Source: Lachnospiraceae bacterium (GTDB lineage: Bacteria > Bacillota > Clostridia > Lachnospirales > Bianqueaceae). From it: a stretch of DNA of 62,713 nucleotides. Where the stretch lies: positions 1 to 62,713 of the forward strand of contig JAAWDX010000008.1 in NCBI GenBank assembly GCA_022794035.1, written 5' to 3'. This document shows positions 51,401 through 59,868 of the stretch, piece by piece; the stretch's first letter is position 1, and each line of letters opens with the position of its first letter. The notes beneath the pieces were generated by a model. That model worked only from the letters and a program-made list of their open reading frames with translations. It was not told the DNA's origin and ran no database searches. A program made the position numbers and the translations under genes.

Positions 51401-52958
51401 GACTCACAACAAACGCTTTCACTTTGGCATCCGCCCCAAAATGTTTTTGGGGCTTTTAGTCGTATTCATTATCAGCGCTTTCCTACTCAATTTTATCCTC
51501 ACGAAGCAGCTCAGCGAATCCATGGAAAACCGTATTCAAACCGATCTGACCAAGTTGCGTAACAACACCGAGGTGTATGTCCGCCAGACCATGCTTTTAG
51601 CAGAATCTGAATCCAGCCCGCAGCTCTTTATGGATATCAGCCCGCAGCTGCTCGACCAGCTCTATACAACCGGCGGCTATCCTCTGGCCATCTATGACAT
51701 AGACGGTCTTCTCATTCTTTCAACGCTTCCCAGCTTTTTTACTTCAGAGCATTTTCCGCAGGCAGCCTTTGACCGCGCTTCTCGGGAGGGCATTTCCTCC
51801 TATCAGCTTCGCTACGATACCGAGACCTATTGCCACGCCTATTTCATCATTCCCATTCAATTTTCAGACTTAACCATAGGTTATATTGAATATTATATCG
51901 ACTATTCCGATCTGCAGACCGAAAACTATCAAACCATCCAAACAGTGCTGCATATCACCAGTCTGATCATGGCCATCACGCTGCTTTTCTGCACGCTGCT
52001 GCTCTCTCATTTCACCAAGCCGCTCCGCCGGCTTACCCATCTCACCAGCCGCTTTAAAGAAAACGGCGTGAGCTCACAGGAGATGAAGGCCCAAAAAGAG
52101 GCCCTGTCAGGCCGCCTCTCTCACCGCCATGATGAAATCGGCGATCTGACTCACAACTACTGCGAAATGCTCGACACCATCGATCAGCAGATCCATCACA
52201 TCCGCCGTGACCGTAATCACATCCTGCAGCTCTTAAACAGCAAGCAACTGTTTTTCGATAACGTCACCCATGAACTCAAAACACCGCTGACCACGATCCA
52301 AGGCTTCGCCCAGCTCATCCAGGACAACGGCACCTCCGACCCAGAACTTTTAGAAAGCGGTCTTTCGCACATTCTAAACGAGAGCGCCCGCCTGCACGCC
52401 ATGGTGCTCCAGCTCCTCGAAATGTCCAATAAAAAGCTCAGCTATCAGCTCTCCCGGCTTGACCTCACGCCGCTGCTCACCAGCGTCGTAGAAGCCATGG
52501 AGCTCAAAGCCAACCGCTATCAGAGCCACCTGCGCCTCACCTGCCCCAGCCAGCTGATCATAAATGGTCAGGAGGACCGACTGCGTCAGCTCCTGATTAA
52601 CCTTATCGACAACGCCATCAAATACGGTGCTCCCCACGAGCCCATAGATATTACCGCCGGGCGGCGGAAAAAAGACGAAGGCGCCCCCTTAACCACCTAT
52701 CTGTGCGTACAAAACGGCGGCAAAGGGATGACCGAGGAGCAGATGGCCCATATTTTTGAGCCCTTCTACCGCGTGGACAAAAATTATTCGCGCGAGCATG
52801 GAAGCTCCGGCCTCGGTCTGGCCATCTGCAAGAAAATTGCCGAGGAGCACCATGCCGAAATTCAGGTAGAAAGCTCACCCGAAGGCCTTACCCGCTTTAC
52901 GGTATGGTTTAGCACTATAAAACATGCTGAAACGGAGGATCACTATGCAGCACCGTAA
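51381..52958 (+). CDS. Membrane sensor histidine kinase
   Basis: A 525-residue kinase. A first membrane helix lies at about 21-40, an extracytoplasmic sensor of about 145 residues follows, a second helix lies at about 188-210, then a HAMP region, H-box DNVTHELKTPLTTI with His297, N-box LIDNAIKYG and glycine boxes GGKGM and GSSGLGLAICKKI. It is coupled to the regulator by a 20-bp overlap and to the following lipoprotein by 14 bp. The extracellular domain resembles no sensor I can name. Confidence 0.88.
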   Translation: MFRWSRRTHNKRFHFGIRPKMFLGLLVVFIISAFLLNFILTKQLSESMENRIQTDLTKLRNNTEVYVRQTMLLAESESSPQLFMDISPQLLDQLYTTGGYPLAIYDIDGLLILSTLPSFFTSEHFPQAAFDRASREGISSYQLRYDTETYCHAYFIIPIQFSDLTIGYIEYYIDYSDLQTENYQTIQTVLHITSLIMAITLLFCTLLLSHFTKPLRRLTHLTSRFKENGVSSQEMKAQKEALSGRLSHRHDEIGDLTHNYCEMLDTIDQQIHHIRRDRNHILQLLNSKQLFFDNVTHELKTPLTTIQGFAQLIQDNGTSDPELLESGLSHILNESARLHAMVLQLLEMSNKKLSYQLSRLDLTPLLTSVVEAMELKANRYQSHLRLTCPSQLIINGQEDRLRQLLINLIDNAIKYGAPHEPIDITAGRRKKDEGAPLTTYLCVQNGGKGMTEEQMAHIFEPFYRVDKNYSREHGSSGLGLAICKKIAEEHHAEIQVESSPEGLTRFTVWFSTIKHAETEDHYAAP

Positions 52959-54327
52959 GCCTATTTATAACGCATTTTTAGTCTGTATCTGCACGGCGCT
53001 GCTGCTCTGCGGCTGCCGCGCCCAGGTCGTAGAAAAGCTCTGCGTACTGCCCGACCGCGAAACACAGCTCACTGGAGTCTCAGAAAACGAAGCCGTTCCC
53101 TACTCCAGCCGTGTATGGGATATCCAAAATCTCGAGGAAATCAGCCTCCCTGTCACGGACGCTGTGTATTATGAGAGCAGCGAAGGGATAGCGCATTTTG
53201 ATGATCAGGGGGCGCTCCGCGTCAGCCAAATCCTCATTGGGGAAAATGATGAAGCCAAATCACCCGATGTAGAATCCACCTCTGACGCCCTATTTGAGTA
53301 CACCACACTGCAGCTCTCCTCTTCGGTACAAACTCCGCTCCAAGGCTTTTCACTCCCTGCTCCTGACGGATACCATCAGCATTATATTTCCCACAACGAT
53401 CAATTTGTCCTATACGACGTACTCGAAGACAACACCCTCTTTTTATATTTACTGAATATTGCCACTGAGGAGACGAGACTCATCTGGCAGTCCTCTGACC
53501 TCACCGATACGTTAAACGCAGGGCTTACTGTTCATATTTTCTGCCAATGGGCGGAGGATGATTCGTCCTTCTTCTTTATGCCCATCTTTTCCATCACAGA
53601 TGACCTATATGACGGCTATGTTGAAATAACGAAAGACTCTGCCGCCAATATTAACGGTGCCTCCTTATCCAGTGAGCTCCTTTTTGATTTCGGCCTTTCA
53701 ATGGATGATACCTATGCCTATCTCTATCAGATGGCCTCCGAAGGGCTCACCAGTTATTATATAGGAGAGCATTTCCCTCTCTATCTTTTTAATGCTCAGC
53801 CCTCCGCCGTGTCTAACGCAGATGGGACCCGCTTTTTCATTTATTTCAATTCCCCGCAGGAGCCTTCTCTTGCCTATCACATTGATCTGCAAAATGGAAT
53901 CAATTACTCCTTTTCTTTAAATGACTACCTGCCAGCCGAAATCAATACACTGGATCTGCACCCTGTATTTTATAAAGATATTTTATATCTGTATGCCTCC
54001 GGCATCGGCATCTTTGCCTTCGATATGGATGCCGGCACGGTGCTGCAGCACTATCACTTCAACGATCCCGTTCAGGCCTTTGTCATCTGCGAGGATACGC
54101 TCATCGCAGCCCAAAGCTCAGACACCTCCTCCAGCGGTGTTGACGTCACCGCCTACCTGCTTAATCAGGATATGCAGCAGTCCGTTCTGCTCTATCATAC
54201 GGATTCACTTGATCCCTATATCCTGTATATGCATGTGGATGAATCCGGGGACTCTCTCCGTCTGCTTATCGAAATCACGACCAGCCAGGCCGGCGAATTT
54301 AGAAAACTGATTCTTCTTAACTTTTGA
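52945..54327 (+). CDS. Lipoprotein of unknown function in a two-component operon
   Basis: A 460-residue protein I do not recognise. The N-terminus is a signal peptide with lipobox LLCGC, so it should be attached outside the membrane. The mature part is acidic and rich in beta-type sequence with repeated YLY/LYLY strands, and may form a beta-propeller-like fold (inference). I start at ATG 52945, with ACGGAGGATCACT before it, overlapping the kinase end by 14 bp. It probably works with the kinase, for example as a signal-binding or feedback protein, but there is no direct evidence. Confidence 0.78.
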   Translation: MQHRKPIYNAFLVCICTALLLCGCRAQVVEKLCVLPDRETQLTGVSENEAVPYSSRVWDIQNLEEISLPVTDAVYYESSEGIAHFDDQGALRVSQILIGENDEAKSPDVESTSDALFEYTTLQLSSSVQTPLQGFSLPAPDGYHQHYISHNDQFVLYDVLEDNTLFLYLLNIATEETRLIWQSSDLTDTLNAGLTVHIFCQWAEDDSSFFFMPIFSITDDLYDGYVEITKDSAANINGASLSSELLFDFGLSMDDTYAYLYQMASEGLTSYYIGEHFPLYLFNAQPSAVSNADGTRFFIYFNSPQEPSLAYHIDLQNGINYSFSLNDYLPAEINTLDLHPVFYKDILYLYASGIGIFAFDMDAGTVLQHYHFNDPVQAFVICEDTLIAAQSSDTSSSGVDVTAYLLNQDMQQSVLLYHTDSLDPYILYMHVDESGDSLRLLIEITTSQAGEFRKLILLNF

Positions 54328-54330
54328 AAT

Positions 54331-54347
54331 TTTACAAAGACTTTACA
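54331..54347 (+). promoter_or_regulatory. Pho box upstream of the alanine racemase-like gene
   Basis: TTTACA-AAGAC-TTTACA, the same 6-mers and 11-bp period as the site at 5087-5103. A TATACT -10 lies at 54379-54384, with no good -35, which puts the box at about -60 to -44 as in PhoP-activated promoters. The gene that would be controlled starts at 54433. Confidence 0.6.
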
Positions 54348-54366
54348 GTTTAGCGCTCCATCTGAA

Positions 54367-54432
54367 AAAACACCTCTTTATACTAAAAGCATCTTTTTTC
54401 AAAAACGATACTTTAAAATAAAGAGGTGTTTT
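54367..54432 (+). promoter_or_regulatory. 15-bp inverted repeat enclosing the ribosome site at 54433
   Basis: AAAACACCTCTTTAT (54367-54381) is the exact complement of ATAAAGAGGTGTTTT (54418-54432). The right arm is the AGAGGTG ribosome site directly before ATG 54433. Transcripts that read in from the lipoprotein gene would fold it shut. A transcript from the TATACT promoter (54379-54384) starts after the left arm and would leave it open. Confidence 0.65.
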
Positions 54433-55455
54433 ATGTTGATGACTTCTCACAATCATGTTTACCAAAAGCAAGGGCATTTATTGCTCCGCCAAAGCGCCGT
54501 CCTGCATAATGTGGCGCAGATTCGCAGCCGCACCGACCGCACGCTCATCGCCGTGATCAAGGACAACGGCTACGGCACCGGCCTTTACAACGAATACGCT
54601 GCGCTCCGTCAGGCCGGCATCGACTTCTTTGCCGTCATCAACGCAGAGGAGGCCCGCCAGCTCCGCTCCTTTGGCTTTACCGGACAGATCCTGCTGCTCA
54701 CTCCCGAATTTTCACTTGAAAATTGCTGTGATCTTCTGCAGCTGGACATCATCTTCATGCTCGGCAGCGCCGCTCAGGCCTCTCTGCTGCAAAGAGCCTC
54801 TCATATGACCGGCCTCACCGCACGCATTCATCTCAAAATCGACACCGGCCTCGGCCGCTACGGCTTCTCCTATCAAAATTTAAACGAGATCCCGCTCTCC
54901 CTTTTAAACGAATTCAGCCTAGAGGGCTGCTACACGCATGTTGCCAGCGGCACCGCCCATCTCAAAAGGCAGCTTACGCTGCAAAAACGGCGCTTTGATA
55001 ATGCCCTGATGCATCTGCGGCTGGCCGGCCTTGATCCCGGTATGACGCATATGGCTGCTTCCCCTGCCTTCTTACTGCAGGGCGATATGGGCTATGACGC
55101 CGTACGCATCGGCAGTCTTCTTCTTGGCCGCTGCCCGCTGAAAACCTCTATGGATTTTCAGGATGCGGTATCCTTTCAGACCTATATTCTGCAGACCAGG
55201 CTCTACCCCGCCGGCGCCACCTTTAGCTACCGGGCCAAAAAGCTCCGCCGCGAGACTCTGGTAGGGCTCCTTCCCGTCGGCAACGGAGACGGCGTCTATA
55301 CGCGCTCCAATCTCTCTGCTCTGCCCGTGCTTGCCTGCGGTCTTGACTTTACGCTTCTCGATCTCACCGGGTCGGACCTGCATGACGGCGATGAAGTCTC
55401 GCTGCTTGTCAATCCTCTGCTGATTCACAGCAATATGCCGCGACGCTTAGTCTAA
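54433..55455 (+). CDS. Alanine racemase-like PLP protein, short C-terminus
   Basis: A 340-residue fold-type III PLP enzyme. Lys43 in AVIKDNGYGTG is the PLP lysine, HLKIDTGLGRYGF and YDAVRIGSLLLG (Arg for the pyridine nitrogen) are kept, and the catalytic Tyr of the second domain appears in ATFSYRAKKL. The substrate-site motif usually read as CMDQ is CGLDF here, and the conserved YEI segment near the C-terminus is missing; the protein is 30-40 residues short. It may be an alanine or other amino-acid racemase, or a divergent paralogue. Start ATG 54433 or 54439. A Pho box and an inverted repeat precede it. Confidence 0.75.
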   Translation: MLMTSHNHVYQKQGHLLLRQSAVLHNVAQIRSRTDRTLIAVIKDNGYGTGLYNEYAALRQAGIDFFAVINAEEARQLRSFGFTGQILLLTPEFSLENCCDLLQLDIIFMLGSAAQASLLQRASHMTGLTARIHLKIDTGLGRYGFSYQNLNEIPLSLLNEFSLEGCYTHVASGTAHLKRQLTLQKRRFDNALMHLRLAGLDPGMTHMAASPAFLLQGDMGYDAVRIGSLLLGRCPLKTSMDFQDAVSFQTYILQTRLYPAGATFSYRAKKLRRETLVGLLPVGNGDGVYTRSNLSALPVLACGLDFTLLDLTGSDLHDGDEVSLLVNPLLIHSNMPRRLV

Positions 55456-55605
55456 CAGCGCCTCGTAATCCGCCTGTGTAAACCGATGGTAAATCGTATG
55501 TTCCATTTCTTTTACCTTGCTGTGTAATAAGAATTTTACAACTGTTTTTATACCTGATGTTTAATAATCCATTGAAGCATATCATCAAAAGATAAGTTAG
55601 CTTCT
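55447..55605 (-). pseudogene. Decayed coding remnants downstream of the Phd-type antitoxin
   Basis: After the antitoxin stop the minus strand has short protein-like pieces in different frames: EEANLSFDDMLQWIIKHQV ending near 55545, then GIKTVVKFLLHSKVKEME and IYHRFTQADYEALLD ending at TAA 55447-55449. Read together with frame changes they look like one broken gene. A complete toxin gene is not present. The end overlaps the alanine racemase-like gene from the other side. Confidence 0.35.
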
Positions 55606-55848
55606 TCATTTTGCAAGTATCTCATAGGCTTGCCTGTTCTTTGCAATTAACCGTTTGGAAATCGACATAATATCTTCATCTGATGCAATCTGTTCATTTT
55701 CCGCCTGACTGAATTCTACAATCAGATAACGAGGAACATTATTTTTTAAAATTACTGCTGAGCCGTTTTCATCTACCAAACGGGCTACTTTAGAAAAGTT
55801 TTGATTTGCTTCCGTAATCGAAACAAGACTATTTGTGTTAATATTCAT
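55606..55848 (-). CDS. Phd/YefM family antitoxin
   Basis: An 80-residue antitoxin. It has the family start NTNSLVSITEANQNFSKV, followed by VILKNNVPRYLIVEF, the DNA-binding part, and a charged helical C-terminus for toxin binding. I start at ATG 55848, with TGGAGGTGTTTTTT upstream. Such genes are normally followed by a toxin gene (Doc, YoeB or RelE type). Here only frame-broken pieces follow, so it looks like an orphan. Confidence 0.83.
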   Translation of the reverse strand: MNINTNSLVSITEANQNFSKVARLVDENGSAVILKNNVPRYLIVEFSQAENEQIASDEDIMSISKRLIAKNRQAYEILAK

Positions 55849-55962
55849 AAAAAACACCTCCATCTATATTATGTACTGATTATAGGATAAATTCAACCTA
55901 TTTTAACAAGTTTAAAATATTATTTTTTCCTTGCAGACAATTTATCTTCAGCGCCTGCCTAT

Positions 55963-57282
55963 TCATACAAAAAACTCCTTTCGCAGCATCCCGTCGGCCT
56001 CGGGCAGCTCCCCGCCAAACAAATGGGCGATCGTAGGACCTTCATCCGCCAGATGCATATATGCGGCCACCTCTCCCTTCGCCAGCGCAGGCAGCTCTCC
56101 TTGCTTTCCGCCTGCGGCGGCGCCGCTACCACGCATTGCAAATACCGTCGTATAGCCCTCTTTTTTCGGCGAATAACCATGTGTCGCCATCTGCATATGC
56201 GGCGTGCTGGTGCATTCCTGCGGCTGGATCTCATAAATATCCGGCCCCTCCAGCGTATCCTGAAAATAATATCCCTTTTTGGCCTCGAGCATGAGCAGAC
56301 ACCTGTCATCAGCCCCCTGCCGGCCGGCCTCCTCTGCGCTGTAGATGGCCTCCAGACAGTGATCATGCTCCTCGCTGAAGCCCTCAAGCTCCGCGCGCAC
56401 CTGCGCCGCAAGCTCAGGCCCTCCGTAAATATAGGCTGACCCGTCGGCTCCCTGCATGAGCGCCTGATAGGACCGAATATTGCCTTTTTTATCACGCTGC
56501 AGCCACCCGGCGCGCTCCAGCACACGGTTGAGCCGGATGGCTCTGGCTTCGTCAAGGCTGGAATGATCACCCAGCACTACCCATGTCACAGGCTCGCCCT
56601 CCAGCAAATGCATGAGCTCCCCGAGGCGCTGATCATGCCGTTTCAGTGCCTTTAGCGCTTCCGGGCTGCTGTGGCCGTAATGATGGCGCATGCTGTCTAA
56701 ATCTACATAATGAATCAGCGTGAAATCCGGCTCGTATTTTTTTAGCGTGTACAATACGGCCTGATGAATGAAATGGTCCAAATGCGGCTGCTCGATGCCA
56801 TGCATCAGCTTTCCATAGCGGGCAAACACCTCGGCCTGCAACTTTACGCTGCCGCTGCGCAGCGAGGCAAGGATCTGATGATCCCATTTGCGATTGGCGA
56901 AAATCTCCGGGATATGATAATCGATGCGGGCTCCTGCCGTCACCGGCCATAAAAAGGCCGCTGTTTTCATGCCCTTTTCCTTTGCAGCCTCATAAATCGT
57001 CTTTCCTTTAATATATTTGCGCTTCCAGTACCAATCAGGCGACGCCATGCGGTTCGGCTGCAAAAGCGTGTTGTGAATCACGCGGTGATGCACCGGATAC
57101 CGCCCGGTTGCGATCGTACAATGCGCCGGATACGTAAGGGACGGATATACGGTCTCTACCGTTTTACAGTAGGCAGCCTCCTCCAAAAACGCCCCAAAAT
57201 GCGGCAACCTCTCCAGGATCGTCCAGTCGTCGCTGCCCAGCCCGTCAAACGATATCACTATGAATTTATGCTTATGATTCAT
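55963..57282 (-). CDS. Alkaline phosphatase superfamily phosphodiesterase (ENPP-like)
   Basis: A 439-residue protein of the nucleotide pyrophosphatase/phosphodiesterase type. Two-metal ligands and nucleophile are visible: SFDGLGSDDW, PSLTYPAHCTIATGRYP with Thr as nucleophile, DLDSMRHHYGH, LGDHSSLD and MATHGYSP. There is no signal peptide, so it is cytoplasmic, unusual for this group. I start at ATG 57282, which overlaps the TPR gene end by 11 bp; the long upstream frame is not supported. Substrate unknown. Confidence 0.82.
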   Translation of the reverse strand: MNHKHKFIVISFDGLGSDDWTILERLPHFGAFLEEAAYCKTVETVYPSLTYPAHCTIATGRYPVHHRVIHNTLLQPNRMASPDWYWKRKYIKGKTIYEAAKEKGMKTAAFLWPVTAGARIDYHIPEIFANRKWDHQILASLRSGSVKLQAEVFARYGKLMHGIEQPHLDHFIHQAVLYTLKKYEPDFTLIHYVDLDSMRHHYGHSSPEALKALKRHDQRLGELMHLLEGEPVTWVVLGDHSSLDEARAIRLNRVLERAGWLQRDKKGNIRSYQALMQGADGSAYIYGGPELAAQVRAELEGFSEEHDHCLEAIYSAEEAGRQGADDRCLLMLEAKKGYYFQDTLEGPDIYEIQPQECTSTPHMQMATHGYSPKKEGYTTVFAMRGSGAAAGGKQGELPALAKGEVAAYMHLADEGPTIAHLFGGELPEADGMLRKEFFV

Positions 57283-58285
57283 CCTGTTTTTCAATCCCCC
57301 AGTCCTGCAGAAGCTGCGTGATATCCGCCAGTACTCCGGCCTGCAGCACCTTTCCTTCTTTCCCATCCTTAGCTGCTGCCTGCAAAAGCTCTGCCGCGGT
57401 CTTGACCTGCTCCTGCAGACTCTCCTTATCCTTACGCATCCCTTCCGCTGAGATCTGCATCTGCTGGATCTGATCCTTCTGCTGGCGAATCTCCTCCGGG
57501 TACCACAGAGTACGCACAAAGCCAATTGCACAAAGCACGCCCGCAAAAAACAGCAGAATCTGCATCACCGGCCCGCTGATATTGCGTACAGCCTTTCTGC
57601 GCCTGCGCCTTTCCTTAAAGATCTCCTCTTTATCCGGCTCCGGCAGAGCCTGCTGCACATACAGGTCCCGGCTCAAATCCTGGATCTCTCCCATCCCGGC
57701 GTCCGGCACACCCTCCTTGCGCTGCCGCGCGATATAGAGCCGGTAGCGCATGGCATCCGGATTGAGAGGGTCCACCTTCGCCACCTGATCCAGCGCGCGC
57801 AGCGCCGTCTTATAATGCTGCGTCTCCATGTAGCACAGCGCCAGCAGCAGCCGCGCCCTCACAAAGCGCGGATTCAGATGCACCGCCTTTTTAAGCCTTG
57901 TAATCGCAAAATCCAGACTATCCTTATGCGCCAGCGCGCTTGCTTCATTATACAGCTGCAGGCTGCTGCTCATATCGGTGAGCATTTCCTCTTCTTTCTT
58001 AATTTCTTTTAAATAATAAGTGGCCCAATTAGCCGCCGGATTCAGATACTCGCTGATTGACCACTGCTTCATGGCCTCGCCCAGCTCGCCCCGCTGAAAC
58101 TGCACCAGCCCCAAAAGATTGCGCGCTTTTTCATTATGCTTATCATACCGTACCGCCTTTTCCAGATCATCCACCGCACGGCTCAGGTCCCCCGCCCCCG
58201 CCTTAGACAGTCCGCTGCGGTACAGCTGCTGGCTTGTGGCCTGTATTTTTTCAATCATCTGCTGCTCTTCTACGCGGCTTTTCAT
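57272..58285 (-). CDS. TPR protein with C-terminal membrane helix and coiled coil
   Basis: A 337-residue protein. TPR-like helical pairs fill about 20-195 (for example LSRAVDDLEKAVRYDKHNEKARNLLG and AITRLKKAVHLNPRFVRARLLL). A basic patch KERRRRRKAVR, one membrane helix (about residues 240-260) and a coiled coil (about 265-310) follow. It probably assembles proteins at the membrane. Its ATG overlaps the stop of the small gene before it (ATGA) and its end overlaps the phosphodiesterase gene, so the three form a coupled operon with folC. Confidence 0.8.
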   Translation of the reverse strand: MKSRVEEQQMIEKIQATSQQLYRSGLSKAGAGDLSRAVDDLEKAVRYDKHNEKARNLLGLVQFQRGELGEAMKQWSISEYLNPAANWATYYLKEIKKEEEMLTDMSSSLQLYNEASALAHKDSLDFAITRLKKAVHLNPRFVRARLLLALCYMETQHYKTALRALDQVAKVDPLNPDAMRYRLYIARQRKEGVPDAGMGEIQDLSRDLYVQQALPEPDKEEIFKERRRRRKAVRNISGPVMQILLFFAGVLCAIGFVRTLWYPEEIRQQKDQIQQMQISAEGMRKDKESLQEQVKTAAELLQAAAKDGKEGKVLQAGVLADITQLLQDWGIEKQDES

Positions 58286-58449
58286 CGGCTCTCTGCCCTC
58301 TTTTTCACAGGCTCCTCCTGCTGCGCCCCTGCGAGAGCCCTCGCCACATCCAGAATGTCCTGTATTTCCTCTCCCGAAAGCCCCTCTGCCAGATCCTCCA
58401 CCTCGAGGCTCTCCCGGTACTTTGCCAGCTCCTGCTTAAAATTAAACAT
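58282..58449 (-). CDS. Small conserved-type protein, 55 aa
   Basis: A short acidic protein starting MFNFKQELAKYRESLEVEDL. It is predicted helical, with no membrane segment. Start ATG 58449 has AAGGAGG upstream, and the stop overlaps the TPR gene start by 4 nt, which argues that it is translated. I do not recognise a family. It may be a partner of the TPR protein. Confidence 0.65.
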   Translation of the reverse strand: MFNFKQELAKYRESLEVEDLAEGLSGEEIQDILDVARALAGAQQEEPVKKRAESR

Positions 58450-58472
58450 GTCCTTGCTTACCTCCTTACTCT

Positions 58473-59708
58473 CTATCGAATGACGCTTTCTATCTCTCCA
58501 ATCAAATACAGCGAACCGGCACACACCGTCAGTTCTGTCTCCGGCATATGCACCGCCGTCTCCAATGCGTTTTGCGGCTGCTTAACGCAGCAAAAGCTCT
58601 TGCTCCTTCCCTCTGCCGATGCCTGCCAGATGCGGACAAACGCTTCTGTTTGATCCTCTCCGTCAATACAGGTAAAAACTACGCGGCCAATCGCGCTGCA
58701 GTCTCTGAGCTGCCCCAAAATGTGCTCTGCGTCCTTCTTTGCCAGCGCGCTGAACACTAGCGTACAGCTCCCTTTTTCATACTGCTTCTCCAGATACTCT
58801 GCCAGCATATGCGCGCCTCCTGGATTATGCGCTCCGTCCAGCAGAAGCGGCTTTCCCTGAAATTGGCTCCTCTCCATACGGCCGGGCCAATGGGTATTGG
58901 CAAGCCCTCTGCGTATGGTCTCCTCTGTAATACGCCATCCTTTTTGCAGCAGTAGCTGCGCGCAGCGCAGCACGGCCGCTGCATTTTGCTGCTGATAGGC
59001 CCCTGCAAGCCGCAGCGGCGGTATTTCTTCCAGCTCGGCCGGTGCATAATAAAAATCGCTGCCGACATCTTCTGCCTGCTGCTGAACTACCTGCTGGACT
59101 TCCCGCGGATTTTCAGCCAGCACCACCGGCACGCCTCGTTTGATGATCCCTGCCTTCTCGGCGGCAATCTCCGGCAGCGTCTCTCCCAGCACCTTGGTAT
59201 GATCCAGGCTGATGGAGGTAATCAGGCAGAGCTCCGGCGACTCTATCACATTGGTAGCGTCCAGGCGTCCGCCGACTCCGGTCTCCAGCACCACTACATC
59301 GGCCTTCTCACTGGCAAAAAATGAAAAGGCCATCGCTGTGATGATTTCAAAAAAGGTAGCATGGTTCTCTCCTGCTGCTGCGATTTTCTCGGCAGCCGCC
59401 TTCACCTCCAGGCCGATGGCAAGCCATCTTTCCTTCTCGATCTGGCGGCCGTCCAGCTGAATCCGCTCTGTATACTCTACCAGATGGGGCGAGGTATAAA
59501 GTCCGACTCTATATCCGCTCTCTCTGAGTATTTGCGCCAGCATCGCGCAGCAGGATCCCTTGCCGTTCGTCCCCGCCACATGAATCACCGGCATCTGCCG
59601 CTGCGGATTTCCAAGCTCCTGCAACAGGCTCACCATATTGCGCACGCCGTCCTTTTTTCCATAGAGCGGCACCGTCTCCAACCATGTAATATATGACTGA
59701 TAGTCCAT
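58473..59708 (-). CDS. folC: Folylpolyglutamate synthase / dihydrofolate synthase
   Basis: A 411-residue Mur-ligase-type enzyme that adds glutamate to dihydropteroate and folates. The P-loop is VAGTNGKGSCCAML, the folate loop is LYTSPHLVEYTERI, and the metal-binding carbamylated-Lys region and LLDGAHNPGGAHML follow. Length is usual. No other folate gene is adjacent. It is the first gene of the operon with the small, TPR and phosphodiesterase genes. Confidence 0.93.
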   Translation of the reverse strand: MDYQSYITWLETVPLYGKKDGVRNMVSLLQELGNPQRQMPVIHVAGTNGKGSCCAMLAQILRESGYRVGLYTSPHLVEYTERIQLDGRQIEKERWLAIGLEVKAAAEKIAAAGENHATFFEIITAMAFSFFASEKADVVVLETGVGGRLDATNVIESPELCLITSISLDHTKVLGETLPEIAAEKAGIIKRGVPVVLAENPREVQQVVQQQAEDVGSDFYYAPAELEEIPPLRLAGAYQQQNAAAVLRCAQLLLQKGWRITEETIRRGLANTHWPGRMERSQFQGKPLLLDGAHNPGGAHMLAEYLEKQYEKGSCTLVFSALAKKDAEHILGQLRDCSAIGRVVFTCIDGEDQTEAFVRIWQASAEGRSKSFCCVKQPQNALETAVHMPETELTVCAGSLYLIGEIESVIR

Positions 59709-59821
59709 TTTTTCCTCCGTTTAAATAGGCCTAATTCCTTATTAAAAGTGTACAAAAAGCCCGTGGGAAAGTCAACCCTAAACCCCTGCTTTTCCTCTTT
59801 AAATTTATCCCTTCGGCAATT

Positions 59822-59854
59822 AAAAAGGCTGGCGCCTCCTCTGCGGCGCCAGCC
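59822..59854 (-). terminator. Terminator of the M14 peptidase gene
   Basis: A 10-bp GC-rich stem, GGCTGGCGCC (59827-59836) with GGCGCCAGCC (59845-59854), and five T residues on the minus strand (59826-59822). It lies 14 bp after the M14 stop. Confidence 0.9.
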
Positions 59855-59868
59855 TCTCTTCTCTCTCT

